From: Streptomyces sp. ISL-100
Lineage (GTDB): Bacteria; Actinomycetota; Actinomycetes; Streptomycetales; Streptomycetaceae
Direction of reading: 5' to 3'
Assembly (NCBI RefSeq): GCF_018614615.1
Contig: NZ_JAGGOK010000016.1
Span: forward strand, 20,317 to 84,316
Length of the DNA stretch: 64,000 bases
A model generated the notes under the pieces. The model did not search any database and was not told the DNA's origin. It was given only the letters and a program-made list of their open reading frames with translations. A program made the position numbers and the translations under genes. Below, piece after piece: positions 1 to 9,249 of the stretch (positions within the stretch are counted from its first letter, which is position 1; every line of letters starts with the position of its first letter).

Positions 1-2
1 AC

Positions 3-776
3 TCAGGCCCGGCCTCCCCCTACTGGGCCGCCAAGGGCTTCCTCGGCCTGCTGCTACCGGCCGGCCACCCGGCCTGGACCGACCCCGAAGAGCCGTTGCC
101 CGCCGAGACCCGGGACGCCGTCACCACCCTCGGCCCGCCGAACATGCTGATCCAGTCCACGGCGGCCGACGGTCTCGTACGCCTCCACAACCACGGCAGC
201 AACCACGTCGGCCCGGACGAGGACCCCGGCTACGCCCGCTTCGCCTACTCCACCCGCACGGGCCCGACCCACGACAGCGCCGATAACCACTTCGCCCTGC
301 GCATCGACGGCGCCTGGACCCAACGCGGCCCCGCCCGCCCCCTGGCAGGCGGCCCCGGCTGGGCTGCCTCCGCGCACACCCCCGCCCCCGGCATCCGCGT
401 CGCGTCCGCCACCGCCGTCCACGGCCGCGCCGAACTCCGCGCCCACCTCGTCACCGGCGCCCCGGAGGGAACCCCCGTACGCCAGACCGGCTGGGCCTGC
501 GACGGCCGGGTGACCGCCCAGCTCCACCCGCTCCACGGCTACACCACCGCCCGCGACTTGCCCACCGGCTCGACCCTGGCCGCTGCCCGCACCCGTACCG
601 CCGCTCTCGACGGCCGCACCACGGCGGGCGACACCCTCTTCGCGGCCCTGGCATCCCTCACCGCCGAGCCCGACCCGGCGCCCGTCATCACCCTCGCCGA
701 CGTCCGGATCACCGGCCACACCATCGAGGTCACCTGGCGGGACGGGTCAACTGCCGAGCTGAGCCTGGGTCACTGA
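3..776 (+). CDS. DUF2264 domain protein, C-terminal part (5' end outside window)
   Basis: The reading frame is open from the first bases of the window, so the true start lies upstream. The visible N-terminal stretch reads SPYWAAKGFLGLLLP, a pattern I associate with the conserved core of DUF2264 proteins (alpha/alpha-barrel, glycoside-hydrolase-like, function not established). The remaining ~220 residues form a beta-rich C-terminal region with many short hydrophobic strands, as in heparinase-like or GH88/105-like folds. The stop codon overlaps the end of the convergent SDR gene by 7 bp. The family assignment rests on the short motif and overall look, so a carbohydrate-related role is inference. 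Confidence 0.7.
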   Translation, partial: SGPASPYWAAKGFLGLLLPAGHPAWTDPEEPLPAETRDAVTTLGPPNMLIQSTAADGLVRLHNHGSNHVGPDEDPGYARFAYSTRTGPTHDSADNHFALRIDGAWTQRGPARPLAGGPGWAASAHTPAPGIRVASATAVHGRAELRAHLVTGAPEGTPVRQTGWACDGRVTAQLHPLHGYTTARDLPTGSTLAAARTRTAALDGRTTAGDTLFAALASLTAEPDPAPVITLADVRITGHTIEVTWRDGSTAELSLGH

Positions 777-1543
777 GGTCCGTACTTCCGGCCCGTCTTC
801 GAAGTGATCCCTCCCAGCAGGCCACGAGGCGCCAGCTTCACCGCGCCCATCAGCGCCTTGTACCGCGGGTCCGGCACCGACACCGTCTTCCCGCGCGCCA
901 GATCACCCATCGCCGCCGCCACCAGCTTGTCCGCGTCGAGCCACATCCACCCCGGGATGTTGTCCGTCCCCATCCCGGCCCGCTCATGGAATTCCGTACG
1001 TACGAAACCGGGACACAGCGCCATCAGCCGCACCCCGCTCCCCGCCAGGTCCCGAGCCGCGCCCTGCGTGAACTGCACGACCCACGCCTTGGAGGCTCCG
1101 TACGTCCCGCGCGGTACGAAGGCGGCGACGGACGCGACGTTGACGACGCCGCCGCGCCCCCGCTCCTTCATCCCGGCGGTGGCCGCCGCCGTCAGCCGCA
1201 GAACCGCCTCGCAGTGCACCTTCAGCATCGTCAGTTCGTCGGCCATGGACACTTCGAGGAAGCGCCCCTTGTTGCCGAACCCCGCGTTGTTGACCAGCAG
1301 ATCCACCGGATGTCTGCGGTCCGACAGCCGCGCCTCGACCGACGTGATCCCGGCGTCCGTCGACAGGTCCGCGGTCAGCACCTCCGCTTCGATGCCGTGC
1401 AGATCGTGCAGCTCCGTCGCCTGTTCCTGGAGCCGCTCGGTGTCGCGGGCCACCAGCACCAGGTTGTGCCCGTCCGTGGCGAGGCGCCGCGCGAAGGCGG
1501 CGCCGATGCCTGCTGTAGCTCCGGTAATCAGTGCAGTCGTCAT
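770..1543 (-). CDS. Short-chain dehydrogenase/reductase (SDR), 257 aa
   Basis: A classical SDR with an N-terminal Rossmann motif TGATAGIGAAF (TGxxxGIG) near residues 7-17, the NNAG motif (LLVNNAGF) near residue 90, and the catalytic pair YGASK (YxxxK) around residues 150-155. It should use NAD(P)H to oxidise or reduce an alcohol/ketone; the substrate cannot be read from sequence. I chose the ATG at 1541-1543 because the nucleotide-binding motif follows directly; the frame stays open further upstream but that extension is Arg-rich and unlike the family. It is convergent with the DUF2264 gene and lies downstream of the MOSC gene on the same strand. Confidence 0.88.
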   Translation of the reverse strand: MTTALITGATAGIGAAFARRLATDGHNLVLVARDTERLQEQATELHDLHGIEAEVLTADLSTDAGITSVEARLSDRRHPVDLLVNNAGFGNKGRFLEVSMADELTMLKVHCEAVLRLTAAATAGMKERGRGGVVNVASVAAFVPRGTYGASKAWVVQFTQGAARDLAGSGVRLMALCPGFVRTEFHERAGMGTDNIPGWMWLDADKLVAAAMGDLARGKTVSVPDPRYKALMGAVKLAPRGLLGGITSKTGRKYGPQ

Positions 1544-1604
1544 GCGGGGCACGTTAGTGCCCCGCATGACGCGCCCGCCCGCCAGGCTTTGCGGCCCAGG
1601 ACTG

Positions 1605-2261
1605 TCAGGAGACGTACTTGCGCGCCGCCTCCAGCGCCTCCGGGTGCAGCGCCTCACCGGCCGCGAGCGTGCGCGCCAGCAGCTCGCGCTCCGTCGTCGC
1701 GGCCCTGAACTGCAAGCCGACCGTGACGTCGTGGTCCGGCCGGTGCAGGATCTCGATGGTGTCGCCCGCCCGTATCTCGCCCGGCTCGATCACCCGCAGG
1801 TACGCCCCGGGCGCGGCCTGCCGCGTGAAGCGCTTGACCCATCCCTTCTCGCCGAGGGCCTGCGCGAACGTACGGCACGGAATGCGGCTGGAGGTCACCT
1901 CCAGGACCAAGTCGGCGCCGACGCGCCAGCGTTCGCCGATGAGCGCGCCGTTTACGTCGAGCCCGAGGGTCGTGAGGTTCTCGCCGAACGAGCCGTTGGC
2001 CAGCGTGCGCCCCAGCTCGCGCTCCCAGCCGTCGAGGTCCTCGCGCGCGAAGGCGTACACCGCCTGGTCGTCACCACCGTGATGGCGCTTGTTGCACACC
2101 GAGTCCCCGACCAGCCCGCCCGCCCCGACGCCCTTGGGCCCGGGCGCCACCACCCGAACGGGCCCGTCGACGGGCTGCTTGTTGATGCCGGTGGTGCCAC
2201 TCGGAGCGTCGGCGTAATCCACGGCCTCGGCGCGGCCCACGTTCACGGTCAGAAGCTTCAT
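1605..2261 (-). CDS. MOSC domain protein (YiiM-like), 218 aa
   Basis: MOSC domains are the sulfur-carrier domains of molybdenum-cofactor sulfurases. This stand-alone version has an N-terminal beta barrel (MKLLTVNVGRAEAV), a GDSVCNKRHHGG segment, the conserved NLTTLGLD and GERWRVG segments, and the invariant Cys in the motif SSRIPCRTF, the residue that would carry persulfide. The C-terminal ~60 helical residues match the 3-alpha extension of YiiM-type proteins, which in E. coli takes part in Moco-dependent N-hydroxylated-substrate metabolism. The ATG at 2259-2261 gives the normal length. It is divergent from the LysR gene with about 80 bp between starts, so that regulator may control it. Confidence 0.85.
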   Translation of the reverse strand: MKLLTVNVGRAEAVDYADAPSGTTGINKQPVDGPVRVVAPGPKGVGAGGLVGDSVCNKRHHGGDDQAVYAFAREDLDGWERELGRTLANGSFGENLTTLGLDVNGALIGERWRVGADLVLEVTSSRIPCRTFAQALGEKGWVKRFTRQAAPGAYLRVIEPGEIRAGDTIEILHRPDHDVTVGLQFRAATTERELLARTLAAGEALHPEALEAARKYVS

Positions 2262-2341
2262 GGCCGAACGTTAACCGGCCATGACTCAAAGTCGCTCGCC
2301 ATTATTCTGCGGCAAACCCAAGAGTCGCTTATGCTTGAAGG

Positions 2342-3238
2342 GTGATCGAAGCCCGTCATCTCCGTATCCTGCGCGCCGTGGCCGCCACCGGTTCCTTCTC
2401 CGCCGCCGCGCGCGAACTCGGCTGCACGCAGCCCGCCGTGAGCCAGCAGATGAAGGCCCTCGAACTCTCCGCGGGCACCACGCTGCTCATCCGTACGGGC
2501 CGCGAGATGCGCCTCAGCCAGGCGGGCGAGGTCCTGGTCCGGCACGCGGTCGGCATCCTCGCCGGGCTGACCGCCGCCGAGGAGGAGGTCGCCGCCATCG
2601 CGGGCCTGCGCGCCGGACGCGTACGCCTGGTGTCGTTCCCCAGCGGCAGCTCCACCCTCGTCCCCACCGCGCTGGCCGCGCTGCGCGCCGCCCACCCCGG
2701 CACCCGCGTGTCACTGGTCGACGCGGAGCCCCCGCGCTCGGTCGAAATGCTGCGCGAGGGCGACTGCGACGTGGCGCTGGCGTTCCGCTACGGGCCCGGG
2801 GGCGCCACCGAGGACTGGAACGACCTGGTCGTACGCCCGCTGCTCACCGACCGTCTCGTCGGCCTGGTCCCCGAGGGGCACCGGCTCGCGGAGGCCGGCC
2901 AGGTCGGCATCGGGGAACTGGCCGACGAGCCGTGGATCGCGGGCTGCCCGCGCTGCCGCAGGCAGCTGGTCGAGGTGTGCGAGAGCGCGGGCTTCACGCC
3001 CCGGATCGATTTCGCGACCGACGACTACCCGGCCGTGATCGGCCTGGTCGGCGCCGGCCTCGGGGTCGCGGTCCTGCCCGAGCTGGCGATGGAGTCGGTA
3101 CGTCCGAAAGGTGCGCGCACCGTGGCGGTGGAGCCGGCCGTGCGGCGCGAGATCGTGGCGCTCACGCTGCCGGACCTGGCTCAGGTGCCGGCGGTGGCGG
3201 CCACACTCGACCAGCTGGCGCTCGCTGCGGCTCGCTGA
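2342..3238 (+). CDS. LysR-family transcriptional regulator, 298 aa
   Basis: The N-terminal winged HTH is canonical: LRAVAATGSFSAAARELG and TQPAVSQQMKALE within residues 5-45, followed by a linker helix and a substrate-binding effector domain (SLVDAEPPRSVEMLREGDCDVALAF, later LVGLVPEGHRLA). Length is typical for LTTRs. The start is GTG at 2342. It is divergent from the MOSC gene, the usual arrangement for a LysR regulator and its target; control of the MOSC-SDR pair is inference. The last codons fall inside a perfect 18-bp tandem duplication that also contains the stop codon. Confidence 0.9.
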   Translation: MIEARHLRILRAVAATGSFSAAARELGCTQPAVSQQMKALELSAGTTLLIRTGREMRLSQAGEVLVRHAVGILAGLTAAEEEVAAIAGLRAGRVRLVSFPSGSSTLVPTALAALRAAHPGTRVSLVDAEPPRSVEMLREGDCDVALAFRYGPGGATEDWNDLVVRPLLTDRLVGLVPEGHRLAEAGQVGIGELADEPWIAGCPRCRRQLVEVCESAGFTPRIDFATDDYPAVIGLVGAGLGVAVLPELAMESVRPKGARTVAVEPAVRREIVALTLPDLAQVPAVAATLDQLALAAAR

Positions 3239-3269
3239 GTGAGGTCAGTGCGCTGAGTGAGGTCAGTGC
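3234..3269. repeat. Perfect 18-bp tandem duplication over the LysR stop codon
   Basis: Two adjacent identical 18-bp units (3234-3251 and 3252-3269), each reading GCTGAGTGAGGTCAGTGC. The first unit contains the LysR TGA stop (3236-3238), so the duplication adds a second copy of the gene end without changing the protein. It looks like a recent replication slippage event. Confidence 0.85.
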
Positions 3270-3348
3270 AGGAGGCTGGTGCAGGCCGCGGCGCAGGCTG
3301 CGGTCCTTGATGCGGGCACGGTGCAGAAACGTTCCTTCGCGGGTTTGT

Positions 3349-3690
3349 TCACAGCGATGGTTTCATGGGGTCGGTGTGGGTGGCGGGCCCCGTCGAAGCC
3401 GTGATGAGACGGTTGCGCGCGCGGCCCATCAGCTCTTCTCGCTCATCCTCGGTCAGTCCGCCCCATACGCCGTAGGGCTCACGCACCGCAAGGGCGTGCG
3501 CCGCACATTCCGCGCGTACCGGGCACCTCATGCAAACCTCCTTAGCCGAGTTCTCACGCGCACTCCGCGCCGCGCCCCGCTCTCCCTCCGGATGAAAGAA
3601 GAGCGAGCTGTCCACCCCGCGGCACGCCGCGAGCAGCTGCCAGTCCCACAGATCGGCGTTGGGTCCGGGAAGGCGGGAGAAATCTGCCAT
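3349..3690 (-). CDS. whiD: WhiD, WhiB-like [4Fe-4S] developmental regulator, 113 aa
   Basis: A Wbl protein with the four cluster-binding cysteines at C23, C53, C56 and C62 (CxxC as CMRC) and the diagnostic turn GVWGG followed by a basic tail. In S. coelicolor WhiD is required for late sporulation, especially spore wall and septum maturation, and acts with the principal sigma factor through its Fe-S cluster. The location, divergent from bldM, is the known whiD position and supports the name over other Wbl paralogues. The ATG at 3688-3690 is preceded by AAGGGGACAAGCA as ribosome binding site. Its upstream region holds two palindromes (3703-3714 and 3746-3761). Confidence 0.93.
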   Translation of the reverse strand: MADFSRLPGPNADLWDWQLLAACRGVDSSLFFHPEGERGAARSARENSAKEVCMRCPVRAECAAHALAVREPYGVWGGLTEDEREELMGRARNRLITASTGPATHTDPMKPSL

Positions 3691-3702
3691 TGCTTGTCCC
3701 CT

Positions 3703-3761
3703 TGCATCGATGCATCGAGAGTGCGTCTGGACCGTGAGGCGGCACCTACTTGTGCAAGTAG
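3703..3761. promoter_or_regulatory. Two palindromes in the whiD upstream region
   Basis: A perfect 12-bp palindrome TGCATCGATGCA lies at 3703-3714, just 5' of the whiD ribosome binding site, and a second dyad CTACTTG-TG-CAAGTAG (7-bp arms, 2-bp centre) lies at 3746-3761. Dyads this good are uncommon by chance at this GC content and sit where operators for whiD would be expected. Which regulator binds them is unknown; BldM, WhiI or another developmental factor are candidates only by context. Confidence 0.45.
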
Positions 3762-3920
3762 ATGTAAATATGACTCATTGCGAATCTAGCCACAGACACC
3801 AGCAAAACGGAAGAAAAGCCGCTAAATGGGGCATAGCTTCGCTTAGGGGGCATGGCGACCTCTGATGCGCTTCTCTGCGACCAAGCCCTCACGTAGAGTG
3901 CCGATGGTGGCAGTCCAACC

Positions 3921-3948
3921 CGTAACTCTTTCGAGTGACCGTCGTTGA
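3921..3948 (+). promoter_or_regulatory. Sigma-BldN-type promoter for bldM
   Basis: The sequence contains CGTAAC at 3921-3926, a 16-bp spacer, and CGTTGA at 3943-3948. This is an exact match to the consensus I know for the developmental ECF sigma factor BldN (CGTAAC-N16-CGTTGA), and bldM is its classical target. Transcription would begin near 3955 and leave a leader of about 125 nt before the bldM ATG. Confidence 0.88.
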
Positions 3949-4081
3949 GAGTGCGAGGCGGTTGAAAGAACAAGCGATCGGGCAAGTGTCCGAGAGCGTC
4001 AATCGCACAGGTGACGAGATATGTACCAGCCTGGAGGCTCAAGGTGACGCGCAGCAGCTGTGAGAGCCGCGGAGGACAGCA

Positions 4082-4693
4082 ATGACATCCGTCCTCGTCT
4101 GCGACGACTCCCCGCTTGCCCGAGAGGCGCTTCGCCGGGCGGTCGCGACCGTGCCCGGTGTGGAGCGCGTGACGACAGCGGCCAACGGCGAGGAAGTCCT
4201 CCGCCGCTGGGGCGCCGACCGCTCGGACCTGATTCTGATGGACGTACGCATGCCCGGTCTGGGCGGCGTCGAGACCGTGCGCCGGCTGCTCTCCGCAGAC
4301 CCGGGCGCCCGGATCATCATGCTCACGGTCGCCGAAGACCTCGACGGGGTCGCGCTCGCGGTCGCCGCCGGTGCCCGCGGCTACCTGCACAAGGACGCCT
4401 CGCGCGCCGAACTGCGTGCGACCGTCACCCAGGCGCTCGCCGACCCGACCTGGCGGCTCGCCCCGCGCCGGCTCAGGTCGGCGGAGATGGGTGCGGCGCC
4501 GACGCTCACAGCGCGTGAGATCCAGGTGCTCGAAGGTATGAGCCACGGACGCTCCAACGCCGAGATCGGCCGTGAGCTCTTCCTTTCGGAGGACACGGTC
4601 AAGACCCACGCCCGGCGGCTCTTCAAGAAACTCGGCGCCTCGGACCGGGCGCACGCGGTCGCGCTCGGATTCCGCTGGGGCCTGGTCCGTTAG
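4082..4693 (+). CDS. bldM: BldM, orphan response regulator of sporulation, 203 aa
   Basis: A receiver domain (acidic pair DD at 9-10, phosphoacceptor-position Asp54 in MDVRMPG, Lys in GYLHKD) is followed by a LuxR/FixJ HTH (LTAREIQVLEGMSHGRSNAEIG, then SEDTVKTHARRLFKKLG). No histidine kinase gene is adjacent, as expected for this orphan regulator. In S. coelicolor and S. venezuelae BldM acts as a homodimer on early aerial genes and as a heterodimer with WhiI on late genes; phosphorylation at the Asp is reported to be dispensable. Start ATG at 4082 follows GGAGGACAGCA. A G-rich hairpin terminator lies 45 bp after the stop. Confidence 0.95.
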   Translation: MTSVLVCDDSPLAREALRRAVATVPGVERVTTAANGEEVLRRWGADRSDLILMDVRMPGLGGVETVRRLLSADPGARIIMLTVAEDLDGVALAVAAGARGYLHKDASRAELRATVTQALADPTWRLAPRRLRSAEMGAAPTLTAREIQVLEGMSHGRSNAEIGRELFLSEDTVKTHARRLFKKLGASDRAHAVALGFRWGLVR

Positions 4694-4736
4694 GACCGGG
4701 GCCGGTGCGCTCCCGCGCGGGTGCTGCTACGACGTG

Positions 4737-4762
4737 CCCCGTCCGCCGTCCGGCGGGCGGGG
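4737..4762 (+). terminator. Hairpin terminator after bldM
   Basis: An 11-bp stem (4737-4747 with 4752-4762, one G-U pair) with a GTCC loop lies 44 bp after the bldM stop. There is no clear U-tract, as is common for Streptomyces terminators. Confidence 0.6.
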
Positions 4763-4862
4763 TAACGGACGCCCGTGCCCCTTTCCGTCGCCGATGCCGC
4801 ATCCTTGAGGGGTGGAGTTCCTCGGGGACGATTCGGTCGAGCGGGAGGGGAGGGCTCAGGAG

Positions 4863-5528
4863 ATGAGTTCCGGCGTACCTGCTCATAACGCTTCGGTGCA
4901 CAACTACGGACGTGGTGCCGCGGATGGGTCGGTGTCAAGGCACCATGGACCGATGCGCGACGACGAGACGACGGTGATCGGTGCACTCGTCCGACGTGCC
5001 GTCGAGGGCGACGAGCAGGCGACGCACGATCTGCTGGCCCGCGTCCATCCGCTGGCTCTGCGCTACTGCCGCACCCGGCTGAGCCGGCTACCCGGTGATG
5101 CCCGCCACTTCGTGGAGGACCTGGCGCAGGAAGTCTGCGTCGCGGTCCTCATGGCTCTGCCGCGCTACAAGGACACCGGACGGCCCTTCGAGGCCTTCGT
5201 CTTCGCCATCGCCGCGCACAAGGTCGCGGACCTCCAGCGCGCCGCGATGCGTCACCCCGGGTCGACCGCGGTGCCGTCCGACGAGATGCCGGAGCGGCCC
5301 GACGATTCCCTCGGCCCCGAGGAGCGCGCGCTGCTCAGCAGCGACGCCGAGTGGGCGAAGAAACTTCTGGCAAATCTTCCCCAGGCGCAGCGCGAGCTGC
5401 TCGTGCTCCGGGTCGCGGTCGGGCTGACCGCCGAGGAGACCGGGCAGATGCTGGGCATGTCCCCAGGTGCCGTGCGGGTCGCGCAGCATCGCGCGCTCAG
5501 CCGGCTGCGGGCGCTCGCCGGGCAGTGA
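4863..5528 (+). CDS. shbA: ShbA, ECF-type sigma factor, 221 aa
   Basis: A group 4 sigma factor with region 2 ([20 protein letters not shown] to [20 protein letters not shown]) and region 4 ([42 protein letters not shown]). In Streptomyces griseus and S. coelicolor ShbA drives transcription of the principal sigma factor gene hrdB, so this small protein sits at the top of housekeeping transcription. The position between bldM and guaB matches the known shbA locus. Start choice is uncertain: ATG 4863 has a purine-rich GGGAGGGGAGGG ahead of it; GTG 4812 and ATG 4953 (MRDDE, the conserved core start) are alternatives. Confidence 0.88.
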   Translation: MSSGVPAHNASVHNYGRGAADGSVSRHHGPMRDDETTVIGALVRRAVEGDEQATHDLLARVHPLALRYCRTRLSRLPGDARHFVEDLAQEVCVAVLMALPRYKDTGRPFEAFVFAIAAHKVADLQRAAMRHPGSTAVPSDEMPERPDDSLGPEERALLSSDAEWAKKLLANLPQAQRELLVLRVAVGLTAEETGQMLGMSPGAVRVAQHRALSRLRALAGQ

Positions 5529-5622
5529 CGCCGACGCGCCCGGTCCTTCCGCGTGCCGTATGAACGTACAGACCTTGTGGGTGATCTTGCTCGTGGAATG
5601 AGACACCGTGCGATCCCGTTAG

Positions 5623-7170
<1,548 letters not shown>

Positions 7171-7187
7171 CCTCGCACGTACACGCT

Positions 7188-7223
7188 GAGGGGCGGCCCC
7201 GAATATTCCCGGGGCCGCCCCTC
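7188..7223 (+). terminator. Hairpin terminator after guaB
   Basis: A perfect 14-bp stem (7188-7201 with 7210-7223) closes an AT-rich 8-nt loop (AATATTCC), 18 bp after the guaB stop. Confidence 0.8.
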
Positions 7224-7276
7224 GTGTGTGTGTCGGGGATACTGGAACGGCATACCAAGAGGGAAAGGCCACACAC

Positions 7277-8404
7277 GTGACTGAGATCGAGATCGGGCGC
7301 GGCAAGCGCGGCCGCAGGGCGTACGCGTTCGACGACATCGCCATCGTGCCGAGCCGGCGCACCCGGGACCCGAAGGAGGTCTCGATCGCCTGGCAGATCG
7401 ACGCCTATCGTTTCGAGCTGCCGTTCCTGGCCGCTCCGATGGACTCGGTCGTCTCGCCGCAGACCGCCATCCGCATCGGTGAGCTGGGCGGTCTGGGCGT
7501 ACTGAACCTCGAAGGTCTGTGGACGCGGTACGAGGACCCGGAGCCGCTGCTCCAGGAGATCGCGGAGCTCGACGACGAGAGCGCCGCGACCCGCCGCCTC
7601 CAGGAGATCTACGCCGCTCCGATCAAGGCGGACCTGATCGGGCAGCGCATCAAGGAGGTGCGCGACTCGGGTGTCGTCACCGCCGCCGCGCTGTCTCCGC
7701 AGCGTACGGCCGAGTTCTCCAAGGCCGTCGTCGACGCCGGTGTGGACATCTTCGTGATCCGTGGCACCACGGTCTCCGCCGAGCACGTGTCGGGCGCGGC
7801 CGAGCCGCTGAACCTCAAGCAGTTCATCTACGAGCTCGACGTCCCGGTCATCGTGGGCGGCTGCGCGACGTACACCGCCGCGCTGCACCTGATGCGTACG
7901 GGCGCGGCCGGTGTCCTCGTCGGCTTCGGCGGCGGGGCCGCGCACACCACGCGCAACGTGCTCGGCATCCAGGTCCCGATGGCGACCGCGGTCGCCGATG
8001 TGGCCGCGGCGCGCCGCGACTACATGGACGAGTCCGGCGGCCGGTACGTGCACGTCATCGCCGACGGCGGCGTGGGCTGGTCCGGCGACCTGCCGAAGGC
8101 CATCGCCTGCGGCGCGGACGCCGTGATGATGGGCTCGCCGCTGGCGCGCGCGACCGACGCGCCGGGCCGCGGCCACCACTGGGGCATGGAGGCCGTCCAC
8201 GAGGACGTGCCGCGCGGAAAGCGCATGGACCTGGGCGCCGTCGGCACGACGGAGGAGATCCTGCTCGGCCCGTCGCACACCCCGGACGGCTCGATGAACC
8301 TGTTCGGCGCGCTGCGCCGCTCGATGGCGACGACGGGCTACAGCGAGCTCAAGGAGTTCCAGCGCGTCGAGGTGACGGTCTCCCCGGCCGAGCACAAGCG
8401 CTGA
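7277..8404 (+). CDS. GuaB3-family IMP dehydrogenase-related protein, 375 aa
   Basis: An IMPDH/GMP-reductase barrel without CBS domains, of the GuaB3 type found next to guaB in many actinobacteria. Conserved barrel parts include FDDIAIVPSRRT, LAAPMDSVVSPQTA, VIADGGVGWSGDLPKAIACGADAVMMGSPLA and the C-terminal SMNLFGALRRSMATTGY. The active-site loop reads GFGGGAAHTTR where GuaB has GPGSICTTR, so the catalytic Cys position is His223. Full IMP dehydrogenase activity by the normal Cys mechanism is therefore unlikely; its role is open. Start GTG 7277 follows AGAGGGAAAGG. It ends in an unusually long 21-bp terminator hairpin. Confidence 0.9.
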   Translation: MTEIEIGRGKRGRRAYAFDDIAIVPSRRTRDPKEVSIAWQIDAYRFELPFLAAPMDSVVSPQTAIRIGELGGLGVLNLEGLWTRYEDPEPLLQEIAELDDESAATRRLQEIYAAPIKADLIGQRIKEVRDSGVVTAAALSPQRTAEFSKAVVDAGVDIFVIRGTTVSAEHVSGAAEPLNLKQFIYELDVPVIVGGCATYTAALHLMRTGAAGVLVGFGGGAAHTTRNVLGIQVPMATAVADVAAARRDYMDESGGRYVHVIADGGVGWSGDLPKAIACGADAVMMGSPLARATDAPGRGHHWGMEAVHEDVPRGKRMDLGAVGTTEEILLGPSHTPDGSMNLFGALRRSMATTGYSELKEFQRVEVTVSPAEHKR

Positions 8405-8414
8405 CCGATACGCA

Positions 8415-8459
8415 ACGTGAAGGGGCCCGGACCACCGTGTGGTCCGGGCCCCTTCACGT
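8415..8459 (+). terminator. Very strong hairpin terminator after guaB3
   Basis: A perfect 21-bp inverted repeat (8415-8435 and 8439-8459) with a 3-nt loop starts 11 bp after the guaB3 stop. Because the stem is symmetric it can stop transcription from both sides, including from the minus-strand fragment and membrane gene on the right. Confidence 0.85.
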
Positions 8460-8472
8460 CGGACCTGCTCCC

Positions 8473-8640
8473 TCAGCCCGCCCTGCGCCGGAGCACATCC
8501 CGCGTCCGGGGGCGCGGGATGTGCTCCGGGGCGCGGAACGGCATCGGGACCACCGCGTGCGGCGGTACGCCCGCGTCGATGCGGGCCACGTCGGCCGCGC
8601 CCATGCGGTACAGCGTCGGCTCGACTGACAGTGAGAACCC
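8473..8640 (-). pseudogene. C-terminal coding fragment of an unknown gene
   Basis: On the minus strand a frame of about 56 codons ends at TGA 8473-8475. Its third codon positions are nearly all G or C, the signature of real Streptomyces coding DNA, and the peptide looks natural (SVEPTLYRMGAADVARIDAG, then PFRAPEHIPRPR). There is no credible start: the frame runs upstream into the next gene, and the only internal ATG (8602-8604) would give 43 residues with no ribosome binding site. It is best read as the tail of a gene whose front is gone, but a small real gene cannot be excluded. Confidence 0.35.
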
Positions 8641-8656
8641 GTCGTGGGGAAGTGGG

Positions 8657-9145
8657 TCAGCCGGCGGACTTCTTGGCGGCGGAGAAAGCCGCGAAGGCGC
8701 CGATGGCGAGGAAGAGGAAGGACATCGGTCCTGCCTCCTCCTTCCAGCCCGTGGTCAGCAGCTCGAAGTTCTCGAAGAAGAGCTCGGTCACGGTGAGGCG
8801 GAGCATGTCGGAGATGGCGATCGCCAGGCCCAGCAGCTGGCCGAGGTAGACCGCGCCCAGCGACAGGATCGCGCTCACCACCGGCAGGGCGGGGTTGCGG
8901 CCGCCGACCTTGCCTGCCACGAGGCCGATGAGGTAGCCGACCCCGACGGCCGCGAAGCCGATCTGGTACTTGGTGGCGCCGATGATGCCGCCGTAGATTC
9001 CGGCGGTGACGAGCGCTGCGGCGAAGGCGGCCGCGACGCCGAGGGCGACGTTGTCGCGCGCCGGGGCAGCCGGGGCCGGCGCCTGCGGGTAGGCGCCGTC
9101 GGCGAATGGGTTGCCGGACGACGGCGGCGGTACGGGCTGGCTCAT
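8657..9145 (-). CDS. Small integral membrane protein, 162 aa
   Basis: The N-terminal 30 residues are Pro/Ala-rich and cytoplasmic in character (MSQPVPPPSSGNPFADGAY), followed by about four hydrophobic segments: NVALGVAAAFAAALVTAGIY, a weaker glycine-rich one at GFAAVGVGYLIGLVAG, LPVVSAILSLGAVYLGQLLG, and MSFLFLAIGAFAAFSAA near the C-terminus. I do not recognise a functional family; similar short proteins occur next to guaB/guaB3 in streptomycetes. Start ATG 9143-9145 is preceded on the minus strand by CTGGGGGGATTTCAG. It stands alone between two terminator-like or intergenic regions. Confidence 0.8.
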   Translation of the reverse strand: MSQPVPPPSSGNPFADGAYPQAPAPAAPARDNVALGVAAAFAAALVTAGIYGGIIGATKYQIGFAAVGVGYLIGLVAGKVGGRNPALPVVSAILSLGAVYLGQLLGLAIAISDMLRLTVTELFFENFELLTTGWKEEAGPMSFLFLAIGAFAAFSAAKKSAG

Positions 9146-9249
9146 CTGAAATCCCCCCAGGGACGCATGCGCACGGGTGTGCGGTAAATGACGCCGCAGG
9201 CTAGCAGCCCCGTACGACGGGGGCCCGGGGGTTCCGCGCCCTTCGGCGC

